DNA of 64,000 bases from Brachypodius melanocephalos (taxonomy: Eukaryota > Chordata > Aves > Passeriformes > Pycnonotidae), in assembly GCA_013398615.1 (NCBI GenBank), contig VZSR01002420.1, positions 2,225,624 to 2,289,623 of the forward strand, in the 5' to 3' direction. The position numbers and the translations under genes are program-made. This document shows positions 1 through 12,400 of this stretch, piece after piece. The notes under the pieces are model-generated. The model saw only the letters and a program-made list of their open reading frames with translations. It was not told the origin of the DNA and searched no databases. Position 1 is the first letter of the stretch. Each line of letters begins with the position of its first letter.

Positions 1-99
1 CTCCTTTAACTGCTTGGTAAGATACCCTTACAGTGCAAATTTTAGTCCACCAGTGGAATCTAAGTATCTGTTATTGAAGCAACAAATCAGCCTTTTTGA

Positions 100-206
100 T
101 CAGTAAATAAAATTTAGACTTTATTACAAAGTAACAGCAGTGTTGTTCTGAGCTGTCAGTTTATGCATAGGTAATTAAGCACAAATCACTTCCCACAGGA
201 CATTCT
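100..206 (-). terminator. PRMT9: PRMT9 3' UTR with poly(A) signal
   Basis: A minus-strand AATAAA is at 120-125, 82 bases beyond the stop codon, followed by a T-rich stretch. Cleavage is expected near 95-105, giving a short 3' UTR; the exact site is inferred. Positions 1-99 beyond it show nothing recognisable. Confidence 0.7.
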
Positions 207-422
207 TCACCTTTTAACTGTAAAGCTGATATTGCTTTTATGGTGTTGGACATCAAGTACAAGTTCATCTCCAGCCTGAACTGGGATGGGCTCATCCAGA
301 ACAACTGCAGCTTGTTTCCAGTGTGAGGATTCATCAGATGTGTTCAAGCTATGGTCTTCATCTAGATGGATGTGATACCAGAAGGGAATGGCAGTGACCC
401 GGCCGGACTTACAAATTTGTAT
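207..422 (-). CDS. PRMT9: PRMT9 coding exon 12 (terminal, with stop)
   Basis: 216 nt encode residues 773-843 and the TGA at 207-209. The product begins IQICKSGRVTAIPFWYHIHL and contains SHWKQAAVVLDEPIPVQAGD, ending SNISFTVKR. The SHWKQ motif marks the C-terminal barrel of the second module. Acceptor TTTTTAG|ATACAA. The frame has no internal ATG start, so it is invisible to simple ORF calls. Confidence 0.95.
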   Translation of the reverse strand: MQICKSGRVTAIPFWYHIHLDEDHSLNTSDESSHWKQAAVVLDEPIPVQAGDELVLDVQHHKSNISFTVKR

Positions 423-3400
423 CTAAAAATATTGAAAATAAGAACAGTAATCAGTTATACTACTTTGTTCTTTGAAAAGGAACTAGTTTAAACCATTTCA
501 ATCCTTTTCAGAGACAGCTGCAGACAAATAAATCCTGTATTGAAATGTTTAGCCCACAGGAGCAATTAAATGCACTCTGGGCCTCAGAACTCACCTTCAC
601 TTCTCTGCTGGGGCTGTTCAGCAGAGGGTTCATGAGATCCAGCCTTAAGAGCTCTGCTGGCTTGCTCAAGGGTACACAGGGTAATGTGGAGAGATCCAAG
701 TACACACGAACAGGTACCTGAAAGTAAAGACCAGAACGTCAGGCAGCAACAGCCATTACACAGGCAAAAGGTTGAAAACTAAATCATAACACAGACGTTG
801 CCAGGAATTACTGGAATGGCTGTCAGAGATAGACAAAAATGCCAAACACAGCCCTCTAATCCCTGCTGAAACATTGGAATACAATTGCCTGGGAACAGTA
901 ACAAGCACAGTCACTTCTGTATAGTAACTGGGACAAAGCTTCCACGCTAGTTCTAAAACAAACATCACCCATTTTAGTTTATCTCAAGGTTCCTGTGTGG
1001 TCACAAAAACCTCTCTTGATAGTTTCAACAGTGTGTTTTTACACTTCACACCAAATCTAAACAGCTAAACAGCTGCAGCTTTGAAATCATGCCTGGAAGT
1101 CACCCAGCAGCCTCCTACCTTGAACTGGTTGATGAAAGGGGCTATATTAAACCCCAGAGTTGGTTCTGTTCCTTGGACAGCACTCTCCAGCAACAGAGAC
1201 TCTGATTCTACAAGCATCCCATATACCAACACATACTGTGGGAAAATCTTCCCTCCACTGTGAAGTAAACACCTGTAAAATGAGAGGTATTTCACCTGTA
1301 GAGCTGAGCAATCAACAGCAATGAAAAAACAGTAACTACCTTGAAGAAAGGCACACTAGTTCTTTCTCTGAAGTCAAGTTATGCTCCTAAGCATAACATG
1401 CCATCACTAAACACAAAGGTCAACAATAAAGATTCCCTAGGCGCACAGAAGGGGATAAATCCATTTCACACTTAGTTACCAATTTCCATTATTTTACTTC
1501 TCTGCCTTCCTTCCCATTTCTCCTGCTGTGAGGAACAGCAGCTTTGCTGCTGCCTCCCTGGTTCTAACACCACATGTTTGTCTTTTAGCAGGACCAGTCT
1601 GTTCTGACAAACATTTGACATGTACACAAATCTAGGCTTTTCTAACCTTGCACTAAAAGCTACTTTGGTTATTCCTTGCTATCCTGCAATTTTCTGACAG
1701 ACCAATGAATATGATCATCCATTCATATTCCTGCATTAAAAAAAAAAGAAAACAAAAAAGAAAAAAAAAAGATAAAGGAATCTGAGATGGTGAAATCTTG
1801 ATGCTTTTTAAAAAAATACTATGTATACAATGGTCATGCCAGAAACACTGGGAGGTTCAATCCAAGGAAAAGAACCTTCTTCTACAGAAGCAACATAACA
1901 GTAATTATATTGTTACAAGGAATATTCTTAAAAGTTTTCAGGTAATTACAGATTCTGAGGAATATTTTTGTCCTTTAATAATGTACCTGGATATTGCAGC
2001 CTTTTCCATCACTTCCTGCTGGATTAAACCTGATGTCTCTATAACATCCAAGATAATAATACTCCACAATTTGTCTGATTTGGGTCGCTGTAGCAACTCA
2101 CTTTCTTCTTCTAAGTGGCTGAGCCAAAACTCTAATGTTTCCTTAGGGAAATGGTTTGCCTCTGCAATGACATGAAGTGCTGCCTGATGCTGTTCTTTCT
2201 CCACAGAACTGTAGGCTCTAACTGGTCCAAGCTTGCCGGCTATAACTGGCAGGATGGAGAAGCCTTCAGATACATCTAAAATGTACAAAGCATCAGGATC
2301 CACATCTACAGAGCTCTTGTTTTGATGCTCTTGGAGGTTTATCCCACTGCCATGTTCATCAATGTCCATGGAGTGCGAGTCCTTACTTGGATTTAATGAC
2401 AGCAGCACTTTGCTCATGGCGGCTTTGAAACATTGGTGGTAGGCTACATCATTCAGCAGGGCTATTTCTGTGGATTCCAGCACACACACTGGAGCGCTGC
2501 CATCCTGCTTGGTGCTTGTCTGAAGTCCAGCCAGAGCATTACATAATTCAGCCTCATTGCCCAAACTCAGCGTGTCGTCTCTGTCACTGAAATCCATCCC
2601 ACACTCTGAAGGCAAAGCAGAAATCTTCTGGATCTTCAAGTAGCAGTCTTGGCAGCAAAGTTCCATCATCACAGTATCTCCAGTCTTCACAGAATAATCT
2701 AGGCAAAAGAGCATAAAAAACGTTGTGTCAGTTACTTTACAGACACATCACTGAAGAGCCTTAAGGTGCTTGAAACAAACAAACAAACCAACCCACCCAC
2801 CCACCCCAATATCTCATTTGTTCATATCTGTGCCACAGTATGAGGACATCAAACCATTGGAGTGTGTGCAGAGCAGGGTGACCACCACAGAGAAAGGCCT
2901 TAGGGGCAAGGCTTATGAAGAGCAGCTGAGGGCACTTGTTTTGTTCAGCCTGGAGAGGTACAGGCTGAGGGAAGATCGCACCACAGCCTAGAACCTCCTC
3001 AGGGGTGGCAGTGGAGGGGAAGGTGCTGATCTCTCTCAGAGACAGCACATGAGCAAGTGGAATGAGGCTGCATCAGGGATGTTTAGATGGGACACTGGGA
3101 AAAGTTTCTTCACCCACAGGTTTATCAGTCACTGAACAGGTTCCCCAGGGTAGCAGTCACAGTACCAAGCCTGGTAAGAATGCAAGGAGCCCCTGGATAA
3201 TGCTTGTAGACAGGTGATTTAATTTTAGGTAGTCCTGCAAGAAGCAGGAAGCTGGACTCTATGATCCCCTTATAGGTCCCTTCCAGCTTGAGATATTGTA
3301 AGATTCTAGGAAACAGGAAAATAAAAGGTGTGTGCATACAGAGTAGACACTGTTAAAAATGACACTGCCAATGCCTGTACGTGGATAGTGTTCCAAGTTG

Positions 3401-6400
3401 AATCCCACATGGAGCAAGGGGAAGGTAGGAATGTTTAGTTTTGGTCTTGTGGCAGTAGCAGCTAGCAATTTCTACCTCACCTTGCCTCCCTTCCTCTCCT
3501 AAGTCACAAGTTCACCAAGTAGACCCACTTTTTGGAGATGCTCCACAATGCATTAAATTCAGTATAGAAAAAACCCCAACTTAATGAAAAGTATTGTCCC
3601 AGATCTCATCTGCTTAACAGCAAAGTCCCATGACAAAACCCTTATGCAGGGAGCTACTTGCTGTTGAACTTCTGATCCTATTTGGACTTCCTAGTCTCTG
3701 AGATAAGCTAACTTATCAAAATGAAAAAACAATAAACCCTAAATGAAACCAAGTTTATATACCACAACAAGCAAACCCACAGGACATACCATGGAGGCCC
3801 TGCACAGGATACACTGCCTGTTCCCAGCAAGTTTCCTCACTGGGACTTGTAGATAGAGAGTGCTCATCATCAAGCTGCAGTACAAACCACACCACAACAG
3901 CATCCAGTATTCCTCCTTCAGTGACTGGCAGGCTGAGCTTCCAGGGCTTTCTACTTGCCAGGCTTTTCAGCTCCTGACCAAAGCAGAAAGAGAAAAAACA
4001 GTGGGGGAGTTTACTTCTGTAAATAAAAATTTGATTTTGTTAAACTAAATCATCCAAAATTTCTGCACCAATTCATGAGGGCATCCAACAGAAACTTGGA
4101 GTTACCAAGCCTCTACAATACCAGTTATCATCATTAGCACTCACTAGCAGAGGAACTGTCTTCCCACATGGACAACCTGCATCCATGAGAAGCAAACACA
4201 CCCACATCTAAGAACACACACATTTAAACCCACTGAACAGTGCAAGAAAGACTCACACTGGCAGGGCTTGCCTTATGACAAGGAATAAAAACAGGGCCAG
4301 GCTTTTGGTTGGACTCAGGCCAATGCTCAGGCACATGTTTCCATTAAAACCTGGGTTCAATCAGTTCTAGTGCTGTGAATTAGCTCAAACACAGGCTTGC
4401 AGAGTCATTATAAAAACAGGAAGTCAAACACCTTTGAGGGTGTTTTATCTGCTACCTGGGTTGTATAGGCCTTGTGTAAAAGCTCAGGCATGTATAATTT
4501 CACTACTGGGAAGACCTTAAGGTCTACCCTAAAGGGATCATTTATAAATTCCCCAATACTCCTAAAAAGTTTTGAACATCTAACAGGAATTAAGTCTTTT
4601 TCCACGTACAGTTTCTTTTTGTCAGGAATTACCTTCTGCTTCCAACATTCACAAGCACAAAAAGACAAGGACAAATGTTTTAGTTCTGGCATAAACCCAT
4701 TAACAGGAGGTCAAGCACAAGGGACCAAAGGTTCTCTCAGTCACAGCCATTCTGCTTAGTAATAGCCCTTCCAAAACATTTATCAACTTCCTGATCTGCT
4801 TATGTCAACACTTGTTCTCTTTAGCTTTCAACCTTAAAACACACATGGCAAAACAAAAGTTCATGTCCTGCTCTGAGGACAGGAGTAGCTGTCACATGCT
4901 GGGTTTCTTCTTCTTCCCTCTTCATTCTGTGTCCTCCAAGAGTTTGTCTATCCCTCTTCTCACAACTGAGATGGCTGAACAATGGGCAAGTTAGAATTAC
5001 TGAATGATAACAAAGTTCATAGTAAGATCTCACTGCTCTTCAACAGAAGTGCTTTGCTGCCAGCCATCTTTTTGGTACCTCCTCAGCTATTGAAGAAAAG
5101 AGTAATCAGTTGAAGCTTTGCTGGCAGCAAGCCCCTTGAAATACGACAGCAATAGCACAAACATGCACCTTGTTCTTGGTTTCTGGGAAGCTGGAGAGGT
5201 ATTGAAGTGTATTTGATACCAGAAGAATTAATATTCTTCCTGCTTATTCCACCAAAGTAGCAGGCCCAAGGTTCTCATCCAGTGGGTTCTAGTAACTGCA
5301 GTATTACATTGCCATCACTTAAAAACCCATTTGAAGGCTTATTTCAGCTTTCCCTGCTCTCTGCAATGCTGCTTAACCCATATTTATTCCTCACATTTGC
5401 CACTTTATAAACCTTCTTCTATTATTTATGCCAATTACAGATTTAAACAGCCATAGCACATCAGGATGGCAATTTATCAAGTAGTCTTGTTAAAGAGAAA
5501 GCAAAGGAAATAAAGCAATGGCACAGAAACAGGCAGTAAAACCCCAAAAAAGCCACGCATGTTCTCTTGAATGAGAAAGACCTATAAACTGAAGGGAAAT
5601 CTACAGAAAGAATGCAGTTATTGAGTTTTCTATGCCTTGATCCACAATTTCTCACATATTCCACACCACAACTTCTCATGAAGGATTAGGAAGAGCCAAA
5701 ATCTGTAACTGCTGGCAAAAGCACAGTTCCTTTAGGGCCAGAAAGTGAGACTGAGCTTTAATTACTGGCTGCAGAGGTAAACATTTCCCCTGCCAGTGGC
5801 ACTGATCTGCTGCCAGCAAACATGCACCCATGTAGCACCTGGCTGGGTGCAAGTGTAATTACAGCCACACCTCATTCCCCTGCCTGGGAGGGACTGAGCT
5901 GCTGCTGCTAATAACAGCAGTAATAAAGTAATCACCATAAAGCAGCTGCTTTTTCCAAATTATTATTATTATTTGTGAATTTTGACTTGTTTTTCTGATC
6001 AGTACTGATGTCTTTGAAGTCTTCTACAACTCGGTTTGAGAAACACTGTTATACTGTATTTTAGGCCTTCCCAGTTCTGCCAGTTTAAGTCTGGATAGCT
6101 AGCACAAGCAGAATAAATGCAACATGCTTCTAGTTCTTTGAAAGAGGAGTTTAGAAAATAGGTCTTAGAAATTACCTTACTAGTGCCAAGTGATTTCTTA
6201 TCTGAATTTCTGTTCTAAGTTGGTAATTCTGCTACTGTTTTTAAGTTTAGGAGGATTTTTTCTTATTGCAAAAGGAACAAGGACTTTTTTCTCGTTTTTA
6301 GCTGCACTGATTGCACATCCAGGTGTGGCCATGCCATAACACAATAAAAAAAAAAAACAAAACCTAAAACAAACAAAAAAAATCCATGCTGGAAGTCACT

Positions 6401-9400
6401 TGCCTGTGTTTGGAACTGCCACATTTGCCCAGTTACTGCCCCAGTAAGTAACAACAAACAGTAAGCAAGGACTCCCAATCATATCAGTGATTCATAACAG
6501 AGGCGTTTCTTCCTTTTTACTTATGACATCTTAACATTTCATGACAGGAGCACTCCATTAGTCTAACTGAAACTTCAAAGGAGCACTTCTGAAACATGAT
6601 TTCAAGAATAACACTGTTCTATACTCTTTAAAATTATCTTTACATGTTTGCCAGCAGGCAGATGCTTAAGAACAGACATCTCTCAGATGAGAGCATTAGT
6701 TTCTTATTGATGCTGGAAGCACAAGCAACATTAGGTCACAGAGATTGTTCCCAACAGTATACTGAAGAGCCTTGTCTCATTTCATTTTTCATCTCAAGAT
6801 GTCAGACAAGCCAACTAGGAAAAGCTATTGATTCAGGAACTGCAACTCCTGGCCAAGCAGCAGCCAAGAATAATTTCATTTATATAACAGAATCTATTTT
6901 AAGCTCTGACTCAATGCTAGCTCCTCACCACAGGTCAATGAGCCAGAAGCACACCAGAGATCAGATGTGTCATTTTTTTAGCAAGCTCAGCTGCAGGGGC
7001 TGGGCTCCTTGCCTTCCAGTTCAGGCCTATTTAGCACATACATACAAATGTATTTTGTGCTAAATACACAAAATTATGCTACTGGATTTCAGAATGCCCT
7101 ATTATAGAAACACCCTAAATACAAAAGAGCTGAAGTATGGAATCAAAGTATGGAATAATTTCTTCATCTCCTTTTTCACACTTGCCCACTAACATTTACA
7201 TTTTAATGCCAGATTGGAAATACAGCCTTTCTCCTGCCTTCCAAGAGCTTCATGAAAACTGACTTTAGAGGAATAAACTAAGTCAGTTCCACAACTGCAT
7301 AAACCATTTAGGATGGATCTCTTGCATCCTTCCTTCCACTCCCTGTACTGAGGCCAGTAGCTGTTTGATCCTATGGTGAGGTAGTTCATAAAGATCCTTA
7401 AGCTATGTCCAATAAACAAAAAACTCCACCTTCAAAAAAAATTACAGATTGTCATCTGAGGAATCACATCACCACACACCCAAACAAGCATCAAAACCAG
7501 CAGAGGATTTCAGTGCAGCCCTGCCAACTTTGCATTTGTGAACTGTTCTGAAGTTGAACCCAAAACCAAATAAGGTATGGGACTTGTCTATCATAAAAAG
7601 ATTACTTAACAAGGGTGTAAGAAAAATCATTACCTGCAGATCATTGAAATCTACTGTCATGACTTGACAGGGTTCTGTGAGGGCTCTATATCCCCCAGGA
7701 ACACAACTGAGCTTCTCTGTGGTGTAGGGCTCCACAGTTTCCTCTGAGCCAGCAGCAGCGTATGTGGGACTGAAGAACAGCACTGAATCTGACAAGCACA
7801 CACCAGCAACTTCCTGTATTCCCACTCTGGGAGTAAAGGCAAACAGAGGAGAAACTAAATTCCAAGTAATTTGATCAAAAACCTAAAGGACATTCTCCCT
7901 AGGCTGACTAATTTTTTAAAAAAATATACAGTATTAGAATAGAGAAGTTAAAAAATACTAAATTCTGTGGGGTTTTTGTCATATTCAGAGTTCTAAAGCA
8001 CAGAAAATGTACCTCACTTTCAAAAATCAGAACTGAATGCTGTCACTAGAAACTAAGAAAAAGCCCAATACATTTTAAGAATTTCACTATATCCTAGGAA
8101 AAAAAAAACCCAATACCAATCAGAGCAAAAGCAATGAAACACAACTCAAAATTGCTGAAAGAATGGGACAGAATATGAAGTAGAAGATAAGATCAGATCA
8201 GACACAGAGATGGCTGTGATATGCAAGATTATCAACAATTGGACTGAAAGGGTATTCTCTCTCTCAGCAAGATGAATCAGTGTTGGATGATAAATGAAAC
8301 ACACTTTTAAATGTACTTCAAGAAAAAAAATCATATATTCGTTCAATTCTGGGCTCTATATCTACTTCTAACCACTCAAAAAAATTTAAGCAAGAGGAAA
8401 AGCTCAAAGAAAAGTTGTATTAACTGTTCAAGACAGAAACTGTGCTAGATTATATAAAAATCATGAGAAAAGAGATATTTCCATACTGTTATTTCATTAG
8501 GCCTCCTGCTCAGATAAAAACATCCAAACCCCAAAACTTTCCTGTAGATTGTGAAAACACTTGAAGAAATGTGAAGGCATGAACATCAGAATAATTCAAG
8601 GAGATCTGCACAGTTTACATCTGAGAACAGGCAAGTGTTTCACATAGAAACAGGACTTGTTAAAATAGTCTTAAATAGTCTTACTGAAGCAAAAAGGGAT
8701 CTCAAACTATAAAGGCAAGAAATTTAAAAGTAACTTTTTTTCCCCTACAGCATATAATTAATTTGTGACTATCACTTCAGTCCTGTTAATCACCTGACCT
8801 TAAGCTATTAAAATGGAATGTCATTTCAACAATCCAAAGTTAACAGCAAATTAACTTTCATTTTACTTAAATTTTGTAAGGAACAGTCAATGCTCAGTTT
8901 CATGGCAAAACCTCTTCTAATTGATGAATAATTAACTTATAAATGAAATTATTCTGTGACCATCTACTACAGGAACTTCTTTCTCTTTCTGGCCACTTTC
9001 CAGGTCTACTGCATTAGAGAAATCACTAATGCAGCCTGGCTGCTCTTCATCCAGTGCACTGGAGCTCCTCTAGAAGTTAGTATTTTCTCTAATCTACAAC
9101 AATATTAATCCTAAACAAAATACACCAGGTCCAAACCTCTCAGACAGAAACTGTCTCCATACAATGACAGTGTTCTAAAAGATTAGAATAAATACGAAAG
9201 CAGTTTATACACAGTCAGAACTGGTCTCAGCAAAGAAATCCTACTGTATCCACCCTACTGTATCCCAGCTCAGAATTAGGCAAAGGACATTCAGACAGAT
9301 AAAGACAGCTGAGGTTATCAACACTTTGGCTTTATAGGGGTTAGATCCAGGGTTAGATCCACAACTGAGTTATGGAGCAGATTATAAAGAGGGTCAAATG

Positions 9401-12400
9401 AGGATAAAGGCCAAGTGTTAATCCAAGAATCTCCAATTCAGAAATCGAGAAGTAATTTTACTATGAAGGAATTAAATTTCTCTGGCATGTGTTAGAAACA
9501 GGTATTTCAGCATAATTGTATGATTAACAGATCCAGAAAATCTGAACCTCAAAGGCGTAGGGAGGTGGGGGAAAAAAAAAAAAAAAAAAAAAAGAAAACC
9601 AGCCTGGTAAAGGAGCGGTGATGGTGAGAGCAAAAATCTTTTTAGTTAAACATATAATCAGCCATTCAAAAAATAAAGAGCGAAGTAAATGAGAAATGGT
9701 CAGTAAAAACCACCAGTGTCTCCTCCCAAATAAAAAATGTGTGTTCAAGCTATGCTAGACTTTAAATGCACCTGTGATGTCTACGTATCTCTTTGCATTC
9801 CACTGCCATCCCAAATATTGTAGCACTTGCAGGAATAACTCTGCCATAGTCTCCAGCACTAATGTCTTGGGTTTTAGGCTGTGAAAACATGAACAACAAC
9901 ATGCAATTAGACAGTGGCCTACTTCTACCATTATAAAAAGTCTAAGTTACATATTAGTGAGCTATTCAAGTGACAGTCAAAACCTGGCTTAGTTCTTACT
10001 GACTGGTAAAGTCACTAGTCTTTGGCATTCTGCTGACCATTAAAAGTGTTTTTTAAATACAGTGTTTCAATATAACCAGGCTTCAGCTCTACTCTTCAGT
10101 CTACTACTTCCTCTGTGTAACTCTAACAAAATGCAGATTGAAAGACACTGTTGGAGTATATGGAAACATTCCACGACTTTTCTGTTATGCATCATTCCTG
10201 TACTTAACACTAGAGGTCATCAGTTTCAATTCAGTACAACACAAAAGGTTTCAGCCAGCTAAAACTTTTTTTTAAATGAGTTGGAATCAAGGCAAGGACA
10301 AAATAAAGAGAAGTTCTTCTATTAGGAAGAATATTAGCTTAACAGAGATTAGACTATGTAAGACTCCTTGTCACATTACTTTGCTTAATGTACGAGCAAA
10401 ACCACAAAACATAAAGTAAAATCTGAGACCCAGTGGAATTGCTGAGTCTTCCAAAAAGGTTCAAATCAGCAAAAATATATTAATTTGTTTACCAAATTAT
10501 AATTGAGTGTTCCCAAGTGTTACAATGAGAAATAACTCTACCATAATTCAGCATTTTCTGCTTAAACTGGCTGTCACTTAAAATCCACACAAACCCTTTT
10601 GGTGTTTCTTACAAAGATGGGGGACATGAAAGATTTAAAATAAATGAATGAGCAGTGATTAAGAGTGAATCACCATGTGTGATGCAGGAAGGTTACATCA
10701 GGGAAACATGCTTTGCAAATACCTGTTTACTCAGAACACAGAACTCACAGAAGCACAATGTATGCTCTGCCTCACTGCCACTCACCAAAATCAAATTCAG
10801 GGAGCAAGCCCAGATCACTCATTTTTAGCATACCAAAAGGAATGAAATATTTACAAGACAACTGTTTCTCATTCCTGTATGTCTGGAATGTCTGCACATG
10901 CACAGGTACCCACATCACCTACCTTTGGTTGTAAAAGCAGATGTTCCCAAGCATGTATCAAGCTCTCCACAATTCCTTCTCCAAATAAGCCAGCATCGAC
11001 TGTTTCTGTGACAACCAAGGAAACCCTAGACAAGAAAAATATGATGTACACCAAACACTCCTATCAACAATCAATCATTCTTTAAAAAAAACCAAACCAC
11101 CTTACCAATATGAGCTCAGACTAAAACTTCTACCAGCATTCTGGAGTTTCAGTACATGTGGGCAATTTAATTCTTCAAAAAAATATGTGTTTTGATTTGT
11201 TGTTAGATGTTATTGAAAATGCAGATAAAAGAGAGCAAATATTGAGCAAGTATTTACAGTAAAGCTTCTTGCTCAGCATTTATAAATAAATTGTGTGGGA
11301 AGAATCTAGCCAAAACAGGAAGATGTTTCAGCCTGGGCACACAGCCAATGATACTGTAGAATATGTATTTTGTGCAATAGTATGTGCTCATGCATGTGTA
11401 TAAAAAGGAATTAAAACCCCCAAAAATATAATCAAAGCACAATAAAATTCCTACACAGACTAACAACCCTAAAATCCTAAGTCTTCTGGAATTAAACGAA
11501 AAACGATACAGCATAATAAGAGGAAGCATTTCCAGAACAGCAGTAATTTGTTTATTAATAGTTGACATCTAGTAACTCGTGATATACACTAAAGGGATAC
11601 GTATGTTACAGTAGCTCAGCTGACACAATTAGGCAAGGCTTGATTAGCCTAAACCTCATCATTTCAGATCATGAGCCTGTACCATCACCGTAAATTTATT
11701 AAATGTTAGTAACTCCATCCTATTCAAAGGCTGCAGAAGTGAGCCACAAGATCTTAAAAGTATAAAAGTGTGTTAAAATTACTTTTATGACATAGTAAAC
11801 TAATTTTTTTCCTGTTGCTGCAGTATCATTACATATGATACTACCCCCAAGCTCCCACCATCAAAGAATTAAACTCCTTAATTTACAATACTGTTGATCT
11901 ACCATAGAAATTAGGATGATCTGAAGAACATGTCATTTCTGCTCTTTAAACACATAAAATATACAGAGAACCTTCTCCCATTATAAGCAATATCACAGCA
12001 GTGATATTGCAGCACTGTTATTTCCTGTTTAGGTCACAAGACATTTCCTATTTCCTTGGAATTAAGAGCAAACTCAAAATACCATGAGAAGAGAAAGCAA
12101 CAACGTACCTTTCAGGTATGTGCTTTGGAATTTCTATATCAAGCGACTTCAAATGCAGAAGTTTGATCTCTCTTTCCATGTTATTTGCTGCCACCACATC
12201 ACGGGCAAGTTCATACATGGTTTTGGACAATTCACAGGCATAGACAGAAGATGCTCCCGCCTTTTTTGCAAACATACTGAAAAACAAGAACCAGGGGTTT
12301 TCCCCTCCTGCACATCTGCTTCATATTTCAACCAGTTCGAATCTAAAAATCATCCTTAACCGAATGGGTATCTCTTGTGTGGACACTGATATTGCACAAG

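Larger units (their letters stand above)
423..1986 (-). other. PRMT9 introns between coding exons 12/11, 11/10 and 10/9
   Basis: The introns 423-594, 718-1118 and 1273-1986 contain no recognisable element apart from the A-rich simple tract at 1738-1770. The plus-strand open frame at 1798-2175 is the antisense shadow of exon 9 and its intron. Confidence 0.85.

Noticed and set aside
1798..2175. 125-codon plus-strand open frame
   Set aside because: It is antisense to PRMT9 exon 9 and its adjoining intron; the minus-strand frame is the conserved one.
6644..7063. 139-codon ATG-initiated plus-strand frame in a PRMT9 intron
   Set aside because: No recognisable domain, promoter or codon-like conservation can be claimed; length is compatible with chance.
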